Assembly (NCBI RefSeq): GCF_000383415.1
Contig: NZ_KB911260.1
Coordinates: 1 to 64,000 of the forward strand
Length of the DNA stretch: 64,000 bases
Reading direction: 5' to 3'
Source of the DNA: Hyphomicrobium zavarzinii ATCC 27496
GTDB taxonomy: Bacteria > Pseudomonadota > Alphaproteobacteria > Rhizobiales > Hyphomicrobiaceae
A model generated the notes under the pieces. The model was given only the letters and a program-made list of their open reading frames with translations. It made no database searches and had not been told where the DNA came from. This document shows positions 38,050 to 46,832 of this stretch, one piece after another (position 1 is the stretch's first letter; every line of letters starts with the position of its first letter). Both the position numbers and the translations under genes were made by a program.

Positions 38050-40581
38050 TCAGGAAACGCGCGCAGTCTGCGCGTAGATCGCTCGCTTCACGAACTCCAC
38101 GGATGCCAGATAAACAGCGACGGTTGCGACGAGAAGCGCATAGAAGAGCGGTGGAAGGGGCACGAGACCGAACAGCGTTCCGAGCGGAGTAAAGGGGATC
38201 AGCACGCCTGCCAGCGCAACGCCGATCGAGAGAGACGCGAGCAGGATGTGCGGGCGGCTTTTCCAGGGGCGGCGATGGGTGCGGATGACCAGCACAACGA
38301 GCGTCTGCGTGGCGAGAGACTCGACGAACCAACCCGACTGGAAAATCTGCTCGTTGCCGCCAAAGAGTGTCAGCAGCGCCCAGAACGTGAAAAAGTCGAA
38401 CAGCGAACTCAAGGGGCCGAGGATCAGCATCACGCGCTTGATGAGGCCGAGGTCCCAGCGGATCGGCCGCAAGACGGTTTCCGGATCGACCCGGTCGAAC
38501 GGCACGCCGACCTCGGACAGGTCGTAGAGAAGGTTGTTGAGGAGAACCTGCGTCGGAAGCATCGGCAGGAACGGCAGGAACAAAGCGGCTCCCGCCATCG
38601 ACACCATGTTACCCAGGTTCGAGCTCGAGCCCATCAGAATATACTTGGTGACGTTCTCGACCGTGCGGCGCCCCTCGCGTACTCCCTCCAGAACCACATC
38701 AAGGTTGCGGTCGAGCAGAACCATGTCGGCCGCTTCTTTTGCTACATCGGCGGCAGTATCGACGGAAATGCCGACATCGGCGACGTTGAGCGCGGAGGCA
38801 TCGTTGATGCCGTCTCCGAGAAACCCCGCGACGTGTCCCGCGTGCTTGAGGGCGGCGAGAATGCGCGCTTTCTGTTGCGGCAGAACCCGGCAGAAGATGG
38901 TTGTGGACGGGAGACGGGCGCGGAGAGCTTCGTCGCTCAGGCCGTCTATCTCTGTGCCGGTGAGGAGGCCCGTCACCTCGATGTCGAGCTCCCGGCAGAT
39001 GTGCTGGGTGATCCGCTCGTTGTCACCCGTCAAGATTTTCACGGTGACGCCGGCTTTTTTCAACTCGCGGATGGCGTTGGCGGCGTCGGGCTTTGGCGGG
39101 TCGACGAAGGCGAGGAAACCCGCGAATGTCAGATCCCGCTCGGCGGCGCGTGCGTCGCGCTCGCTTGGTCCGAGATTTCGAACCGCGACCGCCAGCACGC
39201 GATAGCCGTCCTCGCCCAGGCGCTCGAACTCTCCGGTCAGGCGGCGGGCCCAGGCTTCGTCCATGGGACCTGTCGCGCCATTCGCCTGCTCGAGCCGCGT
39301 GGACAGGGACAGGATGTCCTCGGGCGCGCCTTTGACCACCAGCAGGCGGTCTCCGTTCTTTTCGAGCAGGACGGATACGCGGCGGCGCTCGAAGTCGAAC
39401 GGGCATTCGTCCACCTTGCTCCATCCCGAGTCGGGCAAGTTTTCGTGGGCGACGACGGCGCGATCGAGCGGGCTCGCAATGCCGCTTGCCAAGGTGCTGT
39501 TGAGATAGGCCAGCTCGAACACGCGCGCGCTTGGCGTGCCTTCGGCGTCGACGTGGTGCGCAACTGCGACGTCTGCTTGGGTGAGAGTGCCCGTCTTGTC
39601 CGTGCAGAGCACGTCCATCGCGCCCAGATCGTGGATGGATGCGAGCCGCTTCACGATCACGCGACGCTCCGCCAGACGGCGGGCGCCGTTGGCGAGGGTG
39701 ACGGTGAACACCATCGGGAGAAGCTCGGGCGTGAGGCCGACGGCGAGGGCGAGGGCGAAGATGAGGGATTCGAGCCACGGCCTGTCGAAGAGAGTGTTGG
39801 CTGCAAGCACGAATAGAACGAGGAAGATGGTGAGCCGCATCATGAGCAGGCCGAAATCCTGGATGCCTCGCTCGAAGGCATCGCGCGGGCGCCGCGAGGT
39901 CAGCGATCGCGCCACGGCGCCAAGCTCGGTTCGCCGTCCCGTCTCGCAGACGAGGGCGGTCGCGCTGCCGCTGATCACGGAGGTCCCCGCGAATACGGCG
40001 TTCAGCGCTTCGGCAGGGCTACCGGATGTGGCCGTGGTCGCCGCATCCTTCGCGACGGGGTAAGGCTCGCCCGTCAGCAGGCTTTGGTTGACGTAGAGGC
40101 TCGCGGCTTCGAGCAGGCGGCAATCGGCGGGCACGATGTCGCCTGCGGAGAGACGGACGACATCGCCCGGAACCAGACGCTCGACAGGAAGCTCCGCCTC
40201 CGTTCCGTCCCGCACCACAGTCGCCTTCAACCCCACGCTCCGGCGCAAGGCGTCGACCGCGTTTTCCGCGCGCCGCTGCTGGACGACATCCAGGACGACG
40301 CTCAGGAGGACGATGGCAACGATGATTGCGAAGCTCAGGACGTCGCCGGTCCACGCGGACAAGGCGCTCGCGAACAGAAGGATCAGAATGAGAGGGTTCG
40401 AGAAGCGGTCGACGACAGCTCGCCACAGCGGGCGGGCGCGTTCTGCCAGCACGTCGTTCGGGCCGAATTTTTCGTACCGCTCGCTAGCCTCAGCCCGGGT
40501 CAACCCCCGGGACCACGGCTGTGGTCCCGGCAGGGTTTCGATCGGGGACTGCCAGAAGCGGGGCGGTGGCGTGCCGGGCAT
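38050..40581 (-). CDS. mgtA: Magnesium-translocating P-type ATPase (MgtA-like)
   Basis: An 843-residue type III P-type ATPase. The phosphorylation motif DKTGTLT, the helix 4 sequence AVGLTPELLPMVFTV typical of MgtA/MgtB, ILTGDNE, the hinge GDGINDASAL, SLLTGEPYPV in the actuator domain and ten membrane helices are all present. The family imports Mg2+ with the gradient. It follows the small hypothetical gene by 3 bp and the host-attachment-type gene, so Mg2+ uptake appears linked to a stress or low-oxygen operon. Alternative cation substrates cannot be excluded. Confidence 0.93.
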   Translation of the reverse strand: MPGTPPPRFWQSPIETLPGPQPWSRGLTRAEASERYEKFGPNDVLAERARPLWRAVVDRFSNPLILILLFASALSAWTGDVLSFAIIVAIVLLSVVLDVVQQRRAENAVDALRRSVGLKATVVRDGTEAELPVERLVPGDVVRLSAGDIVPADCRLLEAASLYVNQSLLTGEPYPVAKDAATTATSGSPAEALNAVFAGTSVISGSATALVCETGRRTELGAVARSLTSRRPRDAFERGIQDFGLLMMRLTIFLVLFVLAANTLFDRPWLESLIFALALAVGLTPELLPMVFTVTLANGARRLAERRVIVKRLASIHDLGAMDVLCTDKTGTLTQADVAVAHHVDAEGTPSARVFELAYLNSTLASGIASPLDRAVVAHENLPDSGWSKVDECPFDFERRRVSVLLEKNGDRLLVVKGAPEDILSLSTRLEQANGATGPMDEAWARRLTGEFERLGEDGYRVLAVAVRNLGPSERDARAAERDLTFAGFLAFVDPPKPDAANAIRELKKAGVTVKILTGDNERITQHICRELDIEVTGLLTGTEIDGLSDEALRARLPSTTIFCRVLPQQKARILAALKHAGHVAGFLGDGINDASALNVADVGISVDTAADVAKEAADMVLLDRNLDVVLEGVREGRRTVENVTKYILMGSSSNLGNMVSMAGAALFLPFLPMLPTQVLLNNLLYDLSEVGVPFDRVDPETVLRPIRWDLGLIKRVMLILGPLSSLFDFFTFWALLTLFGGNEQIFQSGWFVESLATQTLVVLVIRTHRRPWKSRPHILLASLSIGVALAGVLIPFTPLGTLFGLVPLPPLFYALLVATVAVYLASVEFVKRAIYAQTARVS

Positions 40582-40584
40582 CCA

Positions 40585-40878
40585 TCATTCCTTGCCTTTG
40601 CCTGGACGGTAAGCGGGAACGGCTTCGGGATGCTGATCGAGAAAGTGCTTCAGGCAGGCGAGAAGCTCGTGCACGTGCTTGTAGTCGCCACGATCGTGAG
40701 CTGCTTTTACGTCCTCGACGATCATGTGGCGGATGACCTCGGCTCCGTGCTTCTGCTGGAGAAGGGTGTTGGCGAGCGCAGCGGCGACGATATCGGGCAC
40801 GTGCTCGTGCTCGGCGATGGCGCGGATCTCCTCATCGCTGAAGCCGCACAGCGCAACACAGTCCTCGAACGTGATCAT
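40585..40878 (-). CDS. Conserved small hypothetical protein upstream of mgtA
   Basis: A 97-residue soluble protein (MITFEDCVALCGFSDEEIRA...) rich in helices, Glu and His, with a middle section HMIVEDVKAAHDRGDYKHVH. I do not recognise a named family. The His-rich helix pattern could bind metal but no defined motif was found. The ATG at 40878 is preferred (GGTGG upstream); a GTG at 40890 is possible. It lies 3 bp before mgtA and 29 bp after the host-attachment-type gene, so the three are one transcript. Confidence 0.7.
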   Translation of the reverse strand: MITFEDCVALCGFSDEEIRAIAEHEHVPDIVAAALANTLLQQKHGAEVIRHMIVEDVKAAHDRGDYKHVHELLACLKHFLDQHPEAVPAYRPGKGKE

Positions 40879-40907
40879 GACGTCCACCACCCTGACAGCA
40901 GCGCGGG

Positions 40908-41351
40908 CTATGCGGGTCTTGCCTCCGCAAGGCGTTTCGCGATCTCCGAGATTGGCGCGCTCGCGAGATCGAGGAGAAGCTCTTGCTTGAGGTGGCTGCG
41001 GACGGCGTCGGACAGTTCCGGGCGCAGGTCTCCGATCATCTGGGGCGGGGCGATGATGATGAGGTGATCATACGCCTTCTTGGAAAGGCCGACATCCAGG
41101 GTGTGCGCCAGTTCCTTGGCAAAGTTCTTTTTCTCGGCGCGATGGGGATCGTGTTTGGGCGCGATTGCATGGCGCCCTGGGCCGACCGAGTCGAACGTTC
41201 GCGGCAGGGAGTCGCGAACCATGTCGCTCGATTTCGGTAGCTGGTGTTCCAGTCCCTCGACGAGGGTGAGGCCTTCCTTGGGGCTCGATTGCTCCAGGAC
41301 GCGCGCACTTCCGGCGTCGGCGACCAGAACCCATGTTTTCGTGTGTTTCAT
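40908..41351 (-). CDS. Host attachment protein family (AtsA-like)
   Basis: A 147-residue protein of the family named after an Agrobacterium gene implicated in host attachment. Marks are TWVLVADAGSARVLEQ, a middle GPGRHAIAPKHDPHRAEKKNFAKELA and KAYDHLIIIAPPQMIGDLR. The fold resembles peptide release factor eRF1-like domains. A direct role in attachment is doubtful here; in methylotrophs and rhizobia such genes belong to oxygen- or stress-controlled clusters. The ATG at 41351 follows GGAGG. A FixK-type box lies 54 bp upstream. Confidence 0.85.
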   Translation of the reverse strand: MKHTKTWVLVADAGSARVLEQSSPKEGLTLVEGLEHQLPKSSDMVRDSLPRTFDSVGPGRHAIAPKHDPHRAEKKNFAKELAHTLDVGLSKKAYDHLIIIAPPQMIGDLRPELSDAVRSHLKQELLLDLASAPISEIAKRLAEARPA

Positions 41352-41404
41352 CTGAACCTCCACATGGGAAAGTCCAACTGAAACGCTCAAACGGGATGAT
41401 CGCC

Positions 41405-41418
41405 TTGCGCAAGATCAA
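41405..41418. promoter_or_regulatory. FixK-type box upstream of the host-attachment/mgtA operon
   Basis: TTGCGCAAGATCAA matches the FixK2 consensus TTG(A/C)-N6-TCAA and lies 54-67 bp before the start codon at 41351. Together with the box at 37912 it suggests common control of two adjacent operons. Confidence 0.55.
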
Positions 41419-41576
41419 ATTGTTCCAGGCATCGGGGCCGGCGCGCGAGCCTGGGGCATGTTTATGGCCGTGGCCCCAACGGGTTGAGCTGCCTGCCGTC
41501 GTCGTGCGCGCGGAACGCGTTGTGCTCGATGTTCGCGATGGCGGGTCGTTTGGGCCGCGTGCGGGCCTTCGGTCGC

Positions 41577-42221
41577 TCACTCCACGAGCGAGGCGACGAG
41601 GCCCTGACGCATGCAGAGATAGACCAGCTCGATGTCGGAGCGCACCGCGAGCTTGGATTTGATCTCGCTGTGATAGTTGGCCACGGTCTTGGGGCTGAGG
41701 TTGAACGAGGTCGCGATTTCGTCGGTTGATTTCGCATCCAGGATCATGCGCAGGATTTCGAACTCCCGGGGCGAGAGCTGGTTCACGACGGAGGCGTCGT
41801 CGTAGAGCCTGCTCGTTGCGATGGCCTCGTTGATCTCGGCGCATAGTGCCGGGCGCCCGACGAAGACATCGCGGATGGCGCTCACCAGGATTTCAGGCGG
41901 GCTGCTTTTGGTGACGTAGCCGCGCGCGCCAGCGCGGAAAGCCTGTTGGGCATAGGTCGCGCTCGCGTGCATCGTGAAAATCAGGACGCGGGCATGCGCA
42001 TCGAGCTGGCGGATCTGGCGGACGAGATCGATGCCCCCGCGCCCCGGCATCGATATGTCGATCACAACCACATCGGGCTTCGCCTTCTTGAAAGCTTCGT
42101 AGCCAGAGGCGGCGTCTCCAGCCTCGGCGACGACCTCGATTCCGGCATGTTTTTCGATCAGCCTGCGATAGCCTTCGCGGACGACAGCGTGATCGTCGAC
42201 CAGCAGCACGCGGATGCTCAT
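41577..42221 (-). CDS. NarL/UvrY-type response regulator
   Basis: A 214-residue response regulator: receiver domain with VLLVDDHAVVREGYRRLIE and the phosphoacceptor Asp in VVVIDISMPGRGG, and a LuxR-type helix-turn-helix with LSPREFEILRMILDAKSTDEIA and LSPKTVANYHSEIKSKL. The start at 42221 was placed by family alignment and lies 4 bp after the kinase stop. It forms a two-component pair with the kinase upstream and is placed at the head of the stress island, which it may control. Confidence 0.92.
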   Translation of the reverse strand: MSIRVLLVDDHAVVREGYRRLIEKHAGIEVVAEAGDAASGYEAFKKAKPDVVVIDISMPGRGGIDLVRQIRQLDAHARVLIFTMHASATYAQQAFRAGARGYVTKSSPPEILVSAIRDVFVGRPALCAEINEAIATSRLYDDASVVNQLSPREFEILRMILDAKSTDEIATSFNLSPKTVANYHSEIKSKLAVRSDIELVYLCMRQGLVASLVE

Positions 42222-42225
42222 GCGG

Positions 42226-43596
42226 TCAGGCTCCCTGCTGCGAGGTTGGGAATTCGACCTGAAGGCCAAAGCCGCCGCTCGGAAGGGGACCCGCCGCAAG
42301 CTTTCCGCTGAGAGCGGCGACCCGTTCGCGCATGCCGACGAGACCGACGCCGGCGAGCGGAGCGGAGCTACCTGTGGCGGCCGATCCCGCTCCGTCGTCG
42401 ACGACGGAGAGCTTGATGCGCTCTTCTGTGCTCTCGGCATCGCGTGTCAGCGAGACGGCTACGCGGCGCGCGTTGGCGTGCTTGGATGCATTGGTGAGAG
42501 CTTCCTGGACGATCCGGTAGACATGCGCGCTCGTCTCGGAGCGGAGCTGCTCGATTTCGCCGGCGGTCTCGATGGAGTACGTCGTGCGTCCGCGGGCGGC
42601 TCTGTTGTGCTGCTCGACGAGCGCCTTCAGGCTTTGCACCAATCCCAGATCGTCGATTTCCTGCGGGCGGAGATAGGTGAGCGTCCGGCGTAGCGAGATC
42701 ATCAAGTCGGACGCCATCCTTTCGAGATCCTTTGCTTCATTCACGAGGGGAGGTGCCTCGGTCTGCGCGCTTTTGCGGATGGAAGCCGCAAGCGCGTTCA
42801 GGGCGGCGAGCCTCTGGGCGACATCGTCATGCAGCTCGCGAGCGATGTGGCGGCGCTCCTGCTCCTGCATATCGACCAGGCGCCGGGCGAGATCGGCCCG
42901 CTCCGACGTGGCCTTTTGAAGCTCTGCCGAGACCGCATTGAAAACTTCGCTGATACGCTGCAGCTCCGCCAGCCGAAACGCCGGAAGGCGGTATGAGAGA
43001 TCGCCCCTCGCCAGGCGGTTGAGACCGGTCAGGATGTCTCGCGCGGGCAGCAGCGCGCGGTCGACGACGAGATACGTCACGAGGCACAGGGCCGCGACCA
43101 GCACGGCCGATAGACCAAGGAGTGGCGCGATGGTCGCCCAGGCCCGCCCGGCGGTCGCGGCGGGATCGAAGGTGGCGACGATGCTGCCTCGAGGCGCGCC
43201 CCGATAGACGAGGGGCTTCGCGGCTGAAAGGTGGCTATTCACGAGCAGGTGATAGGCCGCGGAAAACCAACTCGGCGCGGTCATCGACGTCGCGTCGAAG
43301 CCCGCGCAGCTCGAACGGTTGCGCGACAACTCCTCCGCGCTGAACTCAACGCATTGGCCGGGCTGCAAGGCATAATTCGAAACGAGATCCCAATCCGGGA
43401 AGCGGGCCGGGATGTCCGTCGACCTCGCGATGCGGGAGAGCTGCAAGTCGAGCTGGCGGCTTGCGAGCTCGACCAGATCCATGTTTTGCCGCTTGGCATC
43501 GCGGGCGGACATGTAGAGCGCGAGGCCTGATCCGGCGAGGAAGCAGGCGAGCGCCACCAGCGTAATTCTTCTCACCAGAAGCCATTTCAGATCCAT
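42226..43596 (-). CDS. Sensor histidine kinase, HisKA_3 type
   Basis: A 456-residue membrane kinase. Two transmembrane helices (VALACFLAGSGLALYM and LLGLSAVLVAALCLVTYLVV) flank a periplasmic sensor region of about 130 residues with two Cys (PGQCVEF, SSCAGF) that could form a disulfide. A HAMP segment follows (LNRLARGDLSYRLPAF), then the phosphorylated His in HIARELHDDVAQRLAALNA, and an ATPase domain with VQEALTNASKHA, DDGAG and GLVGMRERV. It is paired with the response regulator 4 bp downstream. The signal is unknown. Confidence 0.92.
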   Translation of the reverse strand: MDLKWLLVRRITLVALACFLAGSGLALYMSARDAKRQNMDLVELASRQLDLQLSRIARSTDIPARFPDWDLVSNYALQPGQCVEFSAEELSRNRSSCAGFDATSMTAPSWFSAAYHLLVNSHLSAAKPLVYRGAPRGSIVATFDPAATAGRAWATIAPLLGLSAVLVAALCLVTYLVVDRALLPARDILTGLNRLARGDLSYRLPAFRLAELQRISEVFNAVSAELQKATSERADLARRLVDMQEQERRHIARELHDDVAQRLAALNALAASIRKSAQTEAPPLVNEAKDLERMASDLMISLRRTLTYLRPQEIDDLGLVQSLKALVEQHNRAARGRTTYSIETAGEIEQLRSETSAHVYRIVQEALTNASKHANARRVAVSLTRDAESTEERIKLSVVDDGAGSAATGSSAPLAGVGLVGMRERVAALSGKLAAGPLPSGGFGLQVEFPTSQQGA

Positions 43597-43774
43597 GAGG
43601 AGACCTCGCCGTTCTCATTTGGGGGCAGGCTAGAGGGCGCCGGTAGGGCTGTGAAGGGCTCGGCGCCATCTTCGGGAAAATTTCACAAGCCTCCTCGGGC
43701 GATCCGCACTGTTCGTTGGGCCCGGCCATTTCTAGCTTCGGGCCGGCGGCTGGGTGTCGAGGAGGCCGGCGAAC

Positions 43775-44089
43775 ATGGAGTGGCTCGGAACAAGCCCCCT
43801 TCGGCACTGGTTGAGGTGGCTTTGCGGTGAGGGAGGTCCTCGCCGGAGGGAGGTGGCGATCCTTGTCTCTCTCTCGATCGCGGTCGCGGTGTCCGTTGCC
43901 TCGGCGGGCGTCTACCTCGGCAATCTGACCAAGACGGCGCGTGCTCAGGATCGCGCGAGTGCCGACACCGCACTGCCGGATGTCATGGGGAGCCGCTGCC
44001 AGGATCAATCTGCAAGATCAGCGTCGCGGTCCCCGGCCGTGGGTCTTGCAGATCATTTCAACGATGGAGGAGGAGAAGTTTTCCGATGA
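43775..44089 (+). CDS. Possible small single-pass membrane protein
   Basis: A 104-codon frame with a good GGAGG site nine bases before the ATG at 43775 and one hydrophobic segment (VAILVSLSIAVAVSVASAG) near residues 32-50, followed by a polar tail. The stop overlaps the ATG of the cupin gene (ATGA at 44086). No family is recognised and the C-terminal half looks low in structure, so it may be a real operon partner of the cupin or a chance frame. Confidence 0.4.
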   Translation: MEWLGTSPLRHWLRWLCGEGGPRRREVAILVSLSIAVAVSVASAGVYLGNLTKTARAQDRASADTALPDVMGSRCQDQSARSASRSPAVGLADHFNDGGGEVFR

Positions 44090-44553
44090 GAAAAAGTTTG
44101 ATTGCGGCCGCGATGCTGGTGCTATCCGGCGCGGCTTTCGCGGCCGATCCCAATCAGCATGCCCGCGAGCTGACGCCCGCTGACATCAAGTTCGAGGACA
44201 ATCCTGCGTTTCCCAAGGGCGCGCAGTCCATGCTCATTCATGGCGATCCGTCGAAGGCCGAATTCTTCATCATCCGCCTCAAGTTTCCGCCGAATTACAT
44301 CGTGCCCGCGCACACGCATCCCGCGCTCGAGTCCGTGACCGTGCTCACGGGATCGATGGGAAGCGGAATGGGCGAGAAAGTGGATACGTCCAAGGGCAAG
44401 ATGTTGGGTGCGGGATCGCTGCTCATTCTTCCCGCGAACCATGCGCACTATGTCTGGACGGAGAAGGAGGAGACGATCATCCAGGTGGCGGCCACCGGTC
44501 CGTTCGACATCATCTACGTCAATCCGGAAGAAGATCCGCGAAAGAAGAAGTAG
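44086..44553 (+). CDS. Periplasmic cupin-domain protein
   Basis: A 155-residue secreted cupin. A signal peptide (MRKSLIAAAMLVLSGAAFA) is followed by a single cupin barrel with FPPNYIVPAHTHPALESVTVL (HxH metal ligands and Glu) and GSLLILPANHAHYVW (His ligand), so a metal site is likely. Substrate and reaction are unknown. A strong GGAGGAGGAG site precedes the ATG. It lies upstream of the PQQ-dehydrogenase-like gene on the same strand, with a stem-loop in between. Confidence 0.88.
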   Translation: MRKSLIAAAMLVLSGAAFAADPNQHARELTPADIKFEDNPAFPKGAQSMLIHGDPSKAEFFIIRLKFPPNYIVPAHTHPALESVTVLTGSMGSGMGEKVDTSKGKMLGAGSLLILPANHAHYVWTEKEETIIQVAATGPFDIIYVNPEEDPRKKK

Positions 44554-44600
44554 GACAGCCTCATCTTATCGGGTGGCGCCACGGGCGCCTCCGACTTTGG

Positions 44601-44625
44601 TCAAGCAGGGCATTGTCCTGCTTGA
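44601..44625 (+). repeat. Stem-loop between the cupin and PQQ-protein genes
   Basis: TCAAGCAGG (44601-44609) pairs perfectly with CCTGCTTGA (44617-44625) over a 7-nt loop, 48 bp after the cupin stop and 76 bp before the next start. There is no T-run; it may attenuate or protect transcript ends. Confidence 0.5.
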
Positions 44626-44700
44626 CATTGAGGAGGCTTCGGGGCGGCATCGCATCAGTTCCGCTCCGCGCGTCCTGCCAACCTCTATTTGGTCCTCCTC

Positions 44701-46512
44701 ATGCTCAAGCCGCCGAAGCTAAGCCGCATCCTCTCCGCGCTCGCCATGCTGGCGTGTGCGACGTCCGCTTCGGTGTCCGCGGACGTGGACGACCAGCGTT
44801 TGACGACGGCGGGTGAAAATCGCGGCGAGTGGCTTCTCTACGGACGCGACTACGGGCAGCAGCGCTTCTCGCCGCTCGATCAGGTCAACGCCGGAACCGT
44901 GAAGCGGCTTGTGCCGAAGTGGATCTATCAAACCGGAAGCGCGGCGACGTTCCAGACGTCGCCCCTGATTGCCGACGGCGTCATGTATCTCACCGCGCCG
45001 TTCTCGCACGTCGTCGCGGTGGATGCGAAGACAGGGCGCGAGATCTGGCGTTACGAGCACAAGCGGCAGGCCGAAAAGATCTGTTGCGGGCCTGCCAATC
45101 GTGGCGCGGCGCTCGGCTATGGGAAGGTCTACGTCGCGACCGTCGACGCCCGGCTGGTTGCGCTCGATCAGAAGACCGGGAAGCCGGTCTGGGATATCGG
45201 GCTCGCCGAGCAGGGGACAAGCGCTACCGAGGACAAGGGCGTGCTGGCGGCGGGCGATCCGTTGCATGGCCGGAACATCACGGGCTCGACCGGCGCGGGT
45301 GCCGTCATCGCGCCGCTCGTCTACGACGGGAAGGTGATCGTCGGCATCACCGGCGTCGGCTACGGATTACATCTCGACAGCCCGAGACCCGGAGCGCCGC
45401 TCGGCGCGGTGGTTGGCGTGTCCGGGCGCTACGGCCGCCCCGGCTTCCTCGCCGCTTATGATGCGGACACGGGAAAACAGATCTGGAAATTCGAGACCAC
45501 GCAGAAGGGGTGGGAGGGAGAGTTCGTGAGCGCAACTCCCGACGGCATGCCGCTTCCTCGTGACATCCCCGCCGAGAAGGCGAGCATGAGCAAGTTCGGG
45601 GACGCTTGGCGCTACGGCGGCGGCTCGATCTGGCATACACCCACGGTCGATACCGCGACGGGCCTTCTCTATTTCGGTATCGGCAACCCTTCGCCGCAAG
45701 CGGCAGACGGCACGCGGCCCGGTGACAACCTTTATACCGTCGCGCTGGTCGCGCTCGAAGCCGAGACCGGCAAGCTCGTCTGGCACTATCAGCAGGTGCC
45801 GCACGATTTGTGGGGCTACGACGTCGCCAGTCCGCCGACCCTGCTCGACGTGGACGTGGACGGCAAGGCGGTTCCCGCATTGGGGCAGGCGAGCAAGCTC
45901 GGCTGGTATTACGTGCACGACCGGCGCGACGGCAAGCTGCTGTTCAAATCCGAAGCCTTCGTGCCGCAAGACAATCTGTTCGCGCGGCCAACGCCCGAGG
46001 GCGTTCGCGTTACGCCGGGTCCGGCGGGCGGGTCCAACTGGTCGCCGGCCTCGCTCGACGCGGGACGAGGGCTCGTCTATGTGGCCGGGATGCATATCCC
46101 GATGATCTACCGCACGGATGAACTGCCGGCGGACGGCGACAAGCCGCCTGTGCCGTATTTCATCATCGAGCCCTCGCATGAAGAAAATTGGGGCACGCTG
46201 ACCGCGCTCGATCTTCATAACAAGGGGCGCATCGCGTGGCAGCACAAGACCGATCAGCCGCTCGTCGGGGGCGTGCTGGCGACGGCCGGAGGGCTTGTGT
46301 TCACAGGCGAAGGCGGCGGCGATTTCTCGGCGTTCGATGCGAAGACGGGGGCGAAGCTCTGGAGCTTCAACTGTGGCGCCGGGGTCAACGCGCCGCCCGT
46401 CAGCTACGAGCTCGACGGCGAGCAGTATATCGCGGTAGCGGCAGGCGGCAGCCAGATCTGGGGCTTCCGGCAGGGTGGCGCCGTCGTCGTGTTCGGGCTC
46501 GCGAAGGAGTAG
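44701..46512 (+). CDS. PQQ-dependent dehydrogenase-like quinoprotein
   Basis: A 603-residue periplasmic eight-bladed propeller of the quinoprotein alcohol dehydrogenase family. A signal peptide (to SASVSA) is followed by W-motif repeats (LVALDQKTGKPVWDIG, FDAKTGAKLWSF), the vicinal Cys pair KICCGPANRG that stacks on PQQ, and GNPSPQ with the Ca-ligand-type Asn. At the catalytic position the usual DxWD is DLWG, followed by YD (HDLWGYDVASPP). The conserved Asp is thus Gly while the Asp two residues on is kept. No cytochrome domain or XoxJ/G partner is nearby. The ATG at 44701 is preferred over a TTG four codons earlier. The substrate is unknown. Confidence 0.85.
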   Translation: MLKPPKLSRILSALAMLACATSASVSADVDDQRLTTAGENRGEWLLYGRDYGQQRFSPLDQVNAGTVKRLVPKWIYQTGSAATFQTSPLIADGVMYLTAPFSHVVAVDAKTGREIWRYEHKRQAEKICCGPANRGAALGYGKVYVATVDARLVALDQKTGKPVWDIGLAEQGTSATEDKGVLAAGDPLHGRNITGSTGAGAVIAPLVYDGKVIVGITGVGYGLHLDSPRPGAPLGAVVGVSGRYGRPGFLAAYDADTGKQIWKFETTQKGWEGEFVSATPDGMPLPRDIPAEKASMSKFGDAWRYGGGSIWHTPTVDTATGLLYFGIGNPSPQAADGTRPGDNLYTVALVALEAETGKLVWHYQQVPHDLWGYDVASPPTLLDVDVDGKAVPALGQASKLGWYYVHDRRDGKLLFKSEAFVPQDNLFARPTPEGVRVTPGPAGGSNWSPASLDAGRGLVYVAGMHIPMIYRTDELPADGDKPPVPYFIIEPSHEENWGTLTALDLHNKGRIAWQHKTDQPLVGGVLATAGGLVFTGEGGGDFSAFDAKTGAKLWSFNCGAGVNAPPVSYELDGEQYIAVAAGGSQIWGFRQGGAVVVFGLAKE

Positions 46513-46832
46513 CGGTCGGCACGCGGGCGAGGCCTCGGTTGGCGGCCGCGAAAAGCCTTGTGGCGCCTTTATTCGTTCATGGCCCCATCCAGAGCCTCAT
46601 AAATATCAGCCGGCGGACCTTGCCCGCAAGACCGGCTCTCGCCGCCTTTGCTGCATTGCGATACGGGCCTCACGGCGCTGGGGCCGTTTTTTTGTCTGCG
46701 CCCCGGGGAGACTGCGGGATTTGTTCCCAATTTCGCCTTTACGCACGTACAGATTGGGTCTGTTCATTTTGTCATAAAGCCGTCATCCTTGGCGGCGGTC
46801 GTGCCTCCGGAGACGGGCCCCAAAACAACAAC
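46513..46832. other. Intergenic region with terminator, 320 bp
   Basis: Holds the terminator at 46672 and presumably the promoter of the sulfatase-fold gene. No other gene, RNA or operator was recognised. Confidence 0.5.
46672..46693 (+). terminator. Intrinsic terminator after the PQQ-protein gene
   Basis: ACGGC (46672-46676), a 6-nt loop, GCCGT (46683-46687) and a run of seven T (46687-46693). The stem is short but GC-rich and the T-run is long. Confidence 0.6.
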
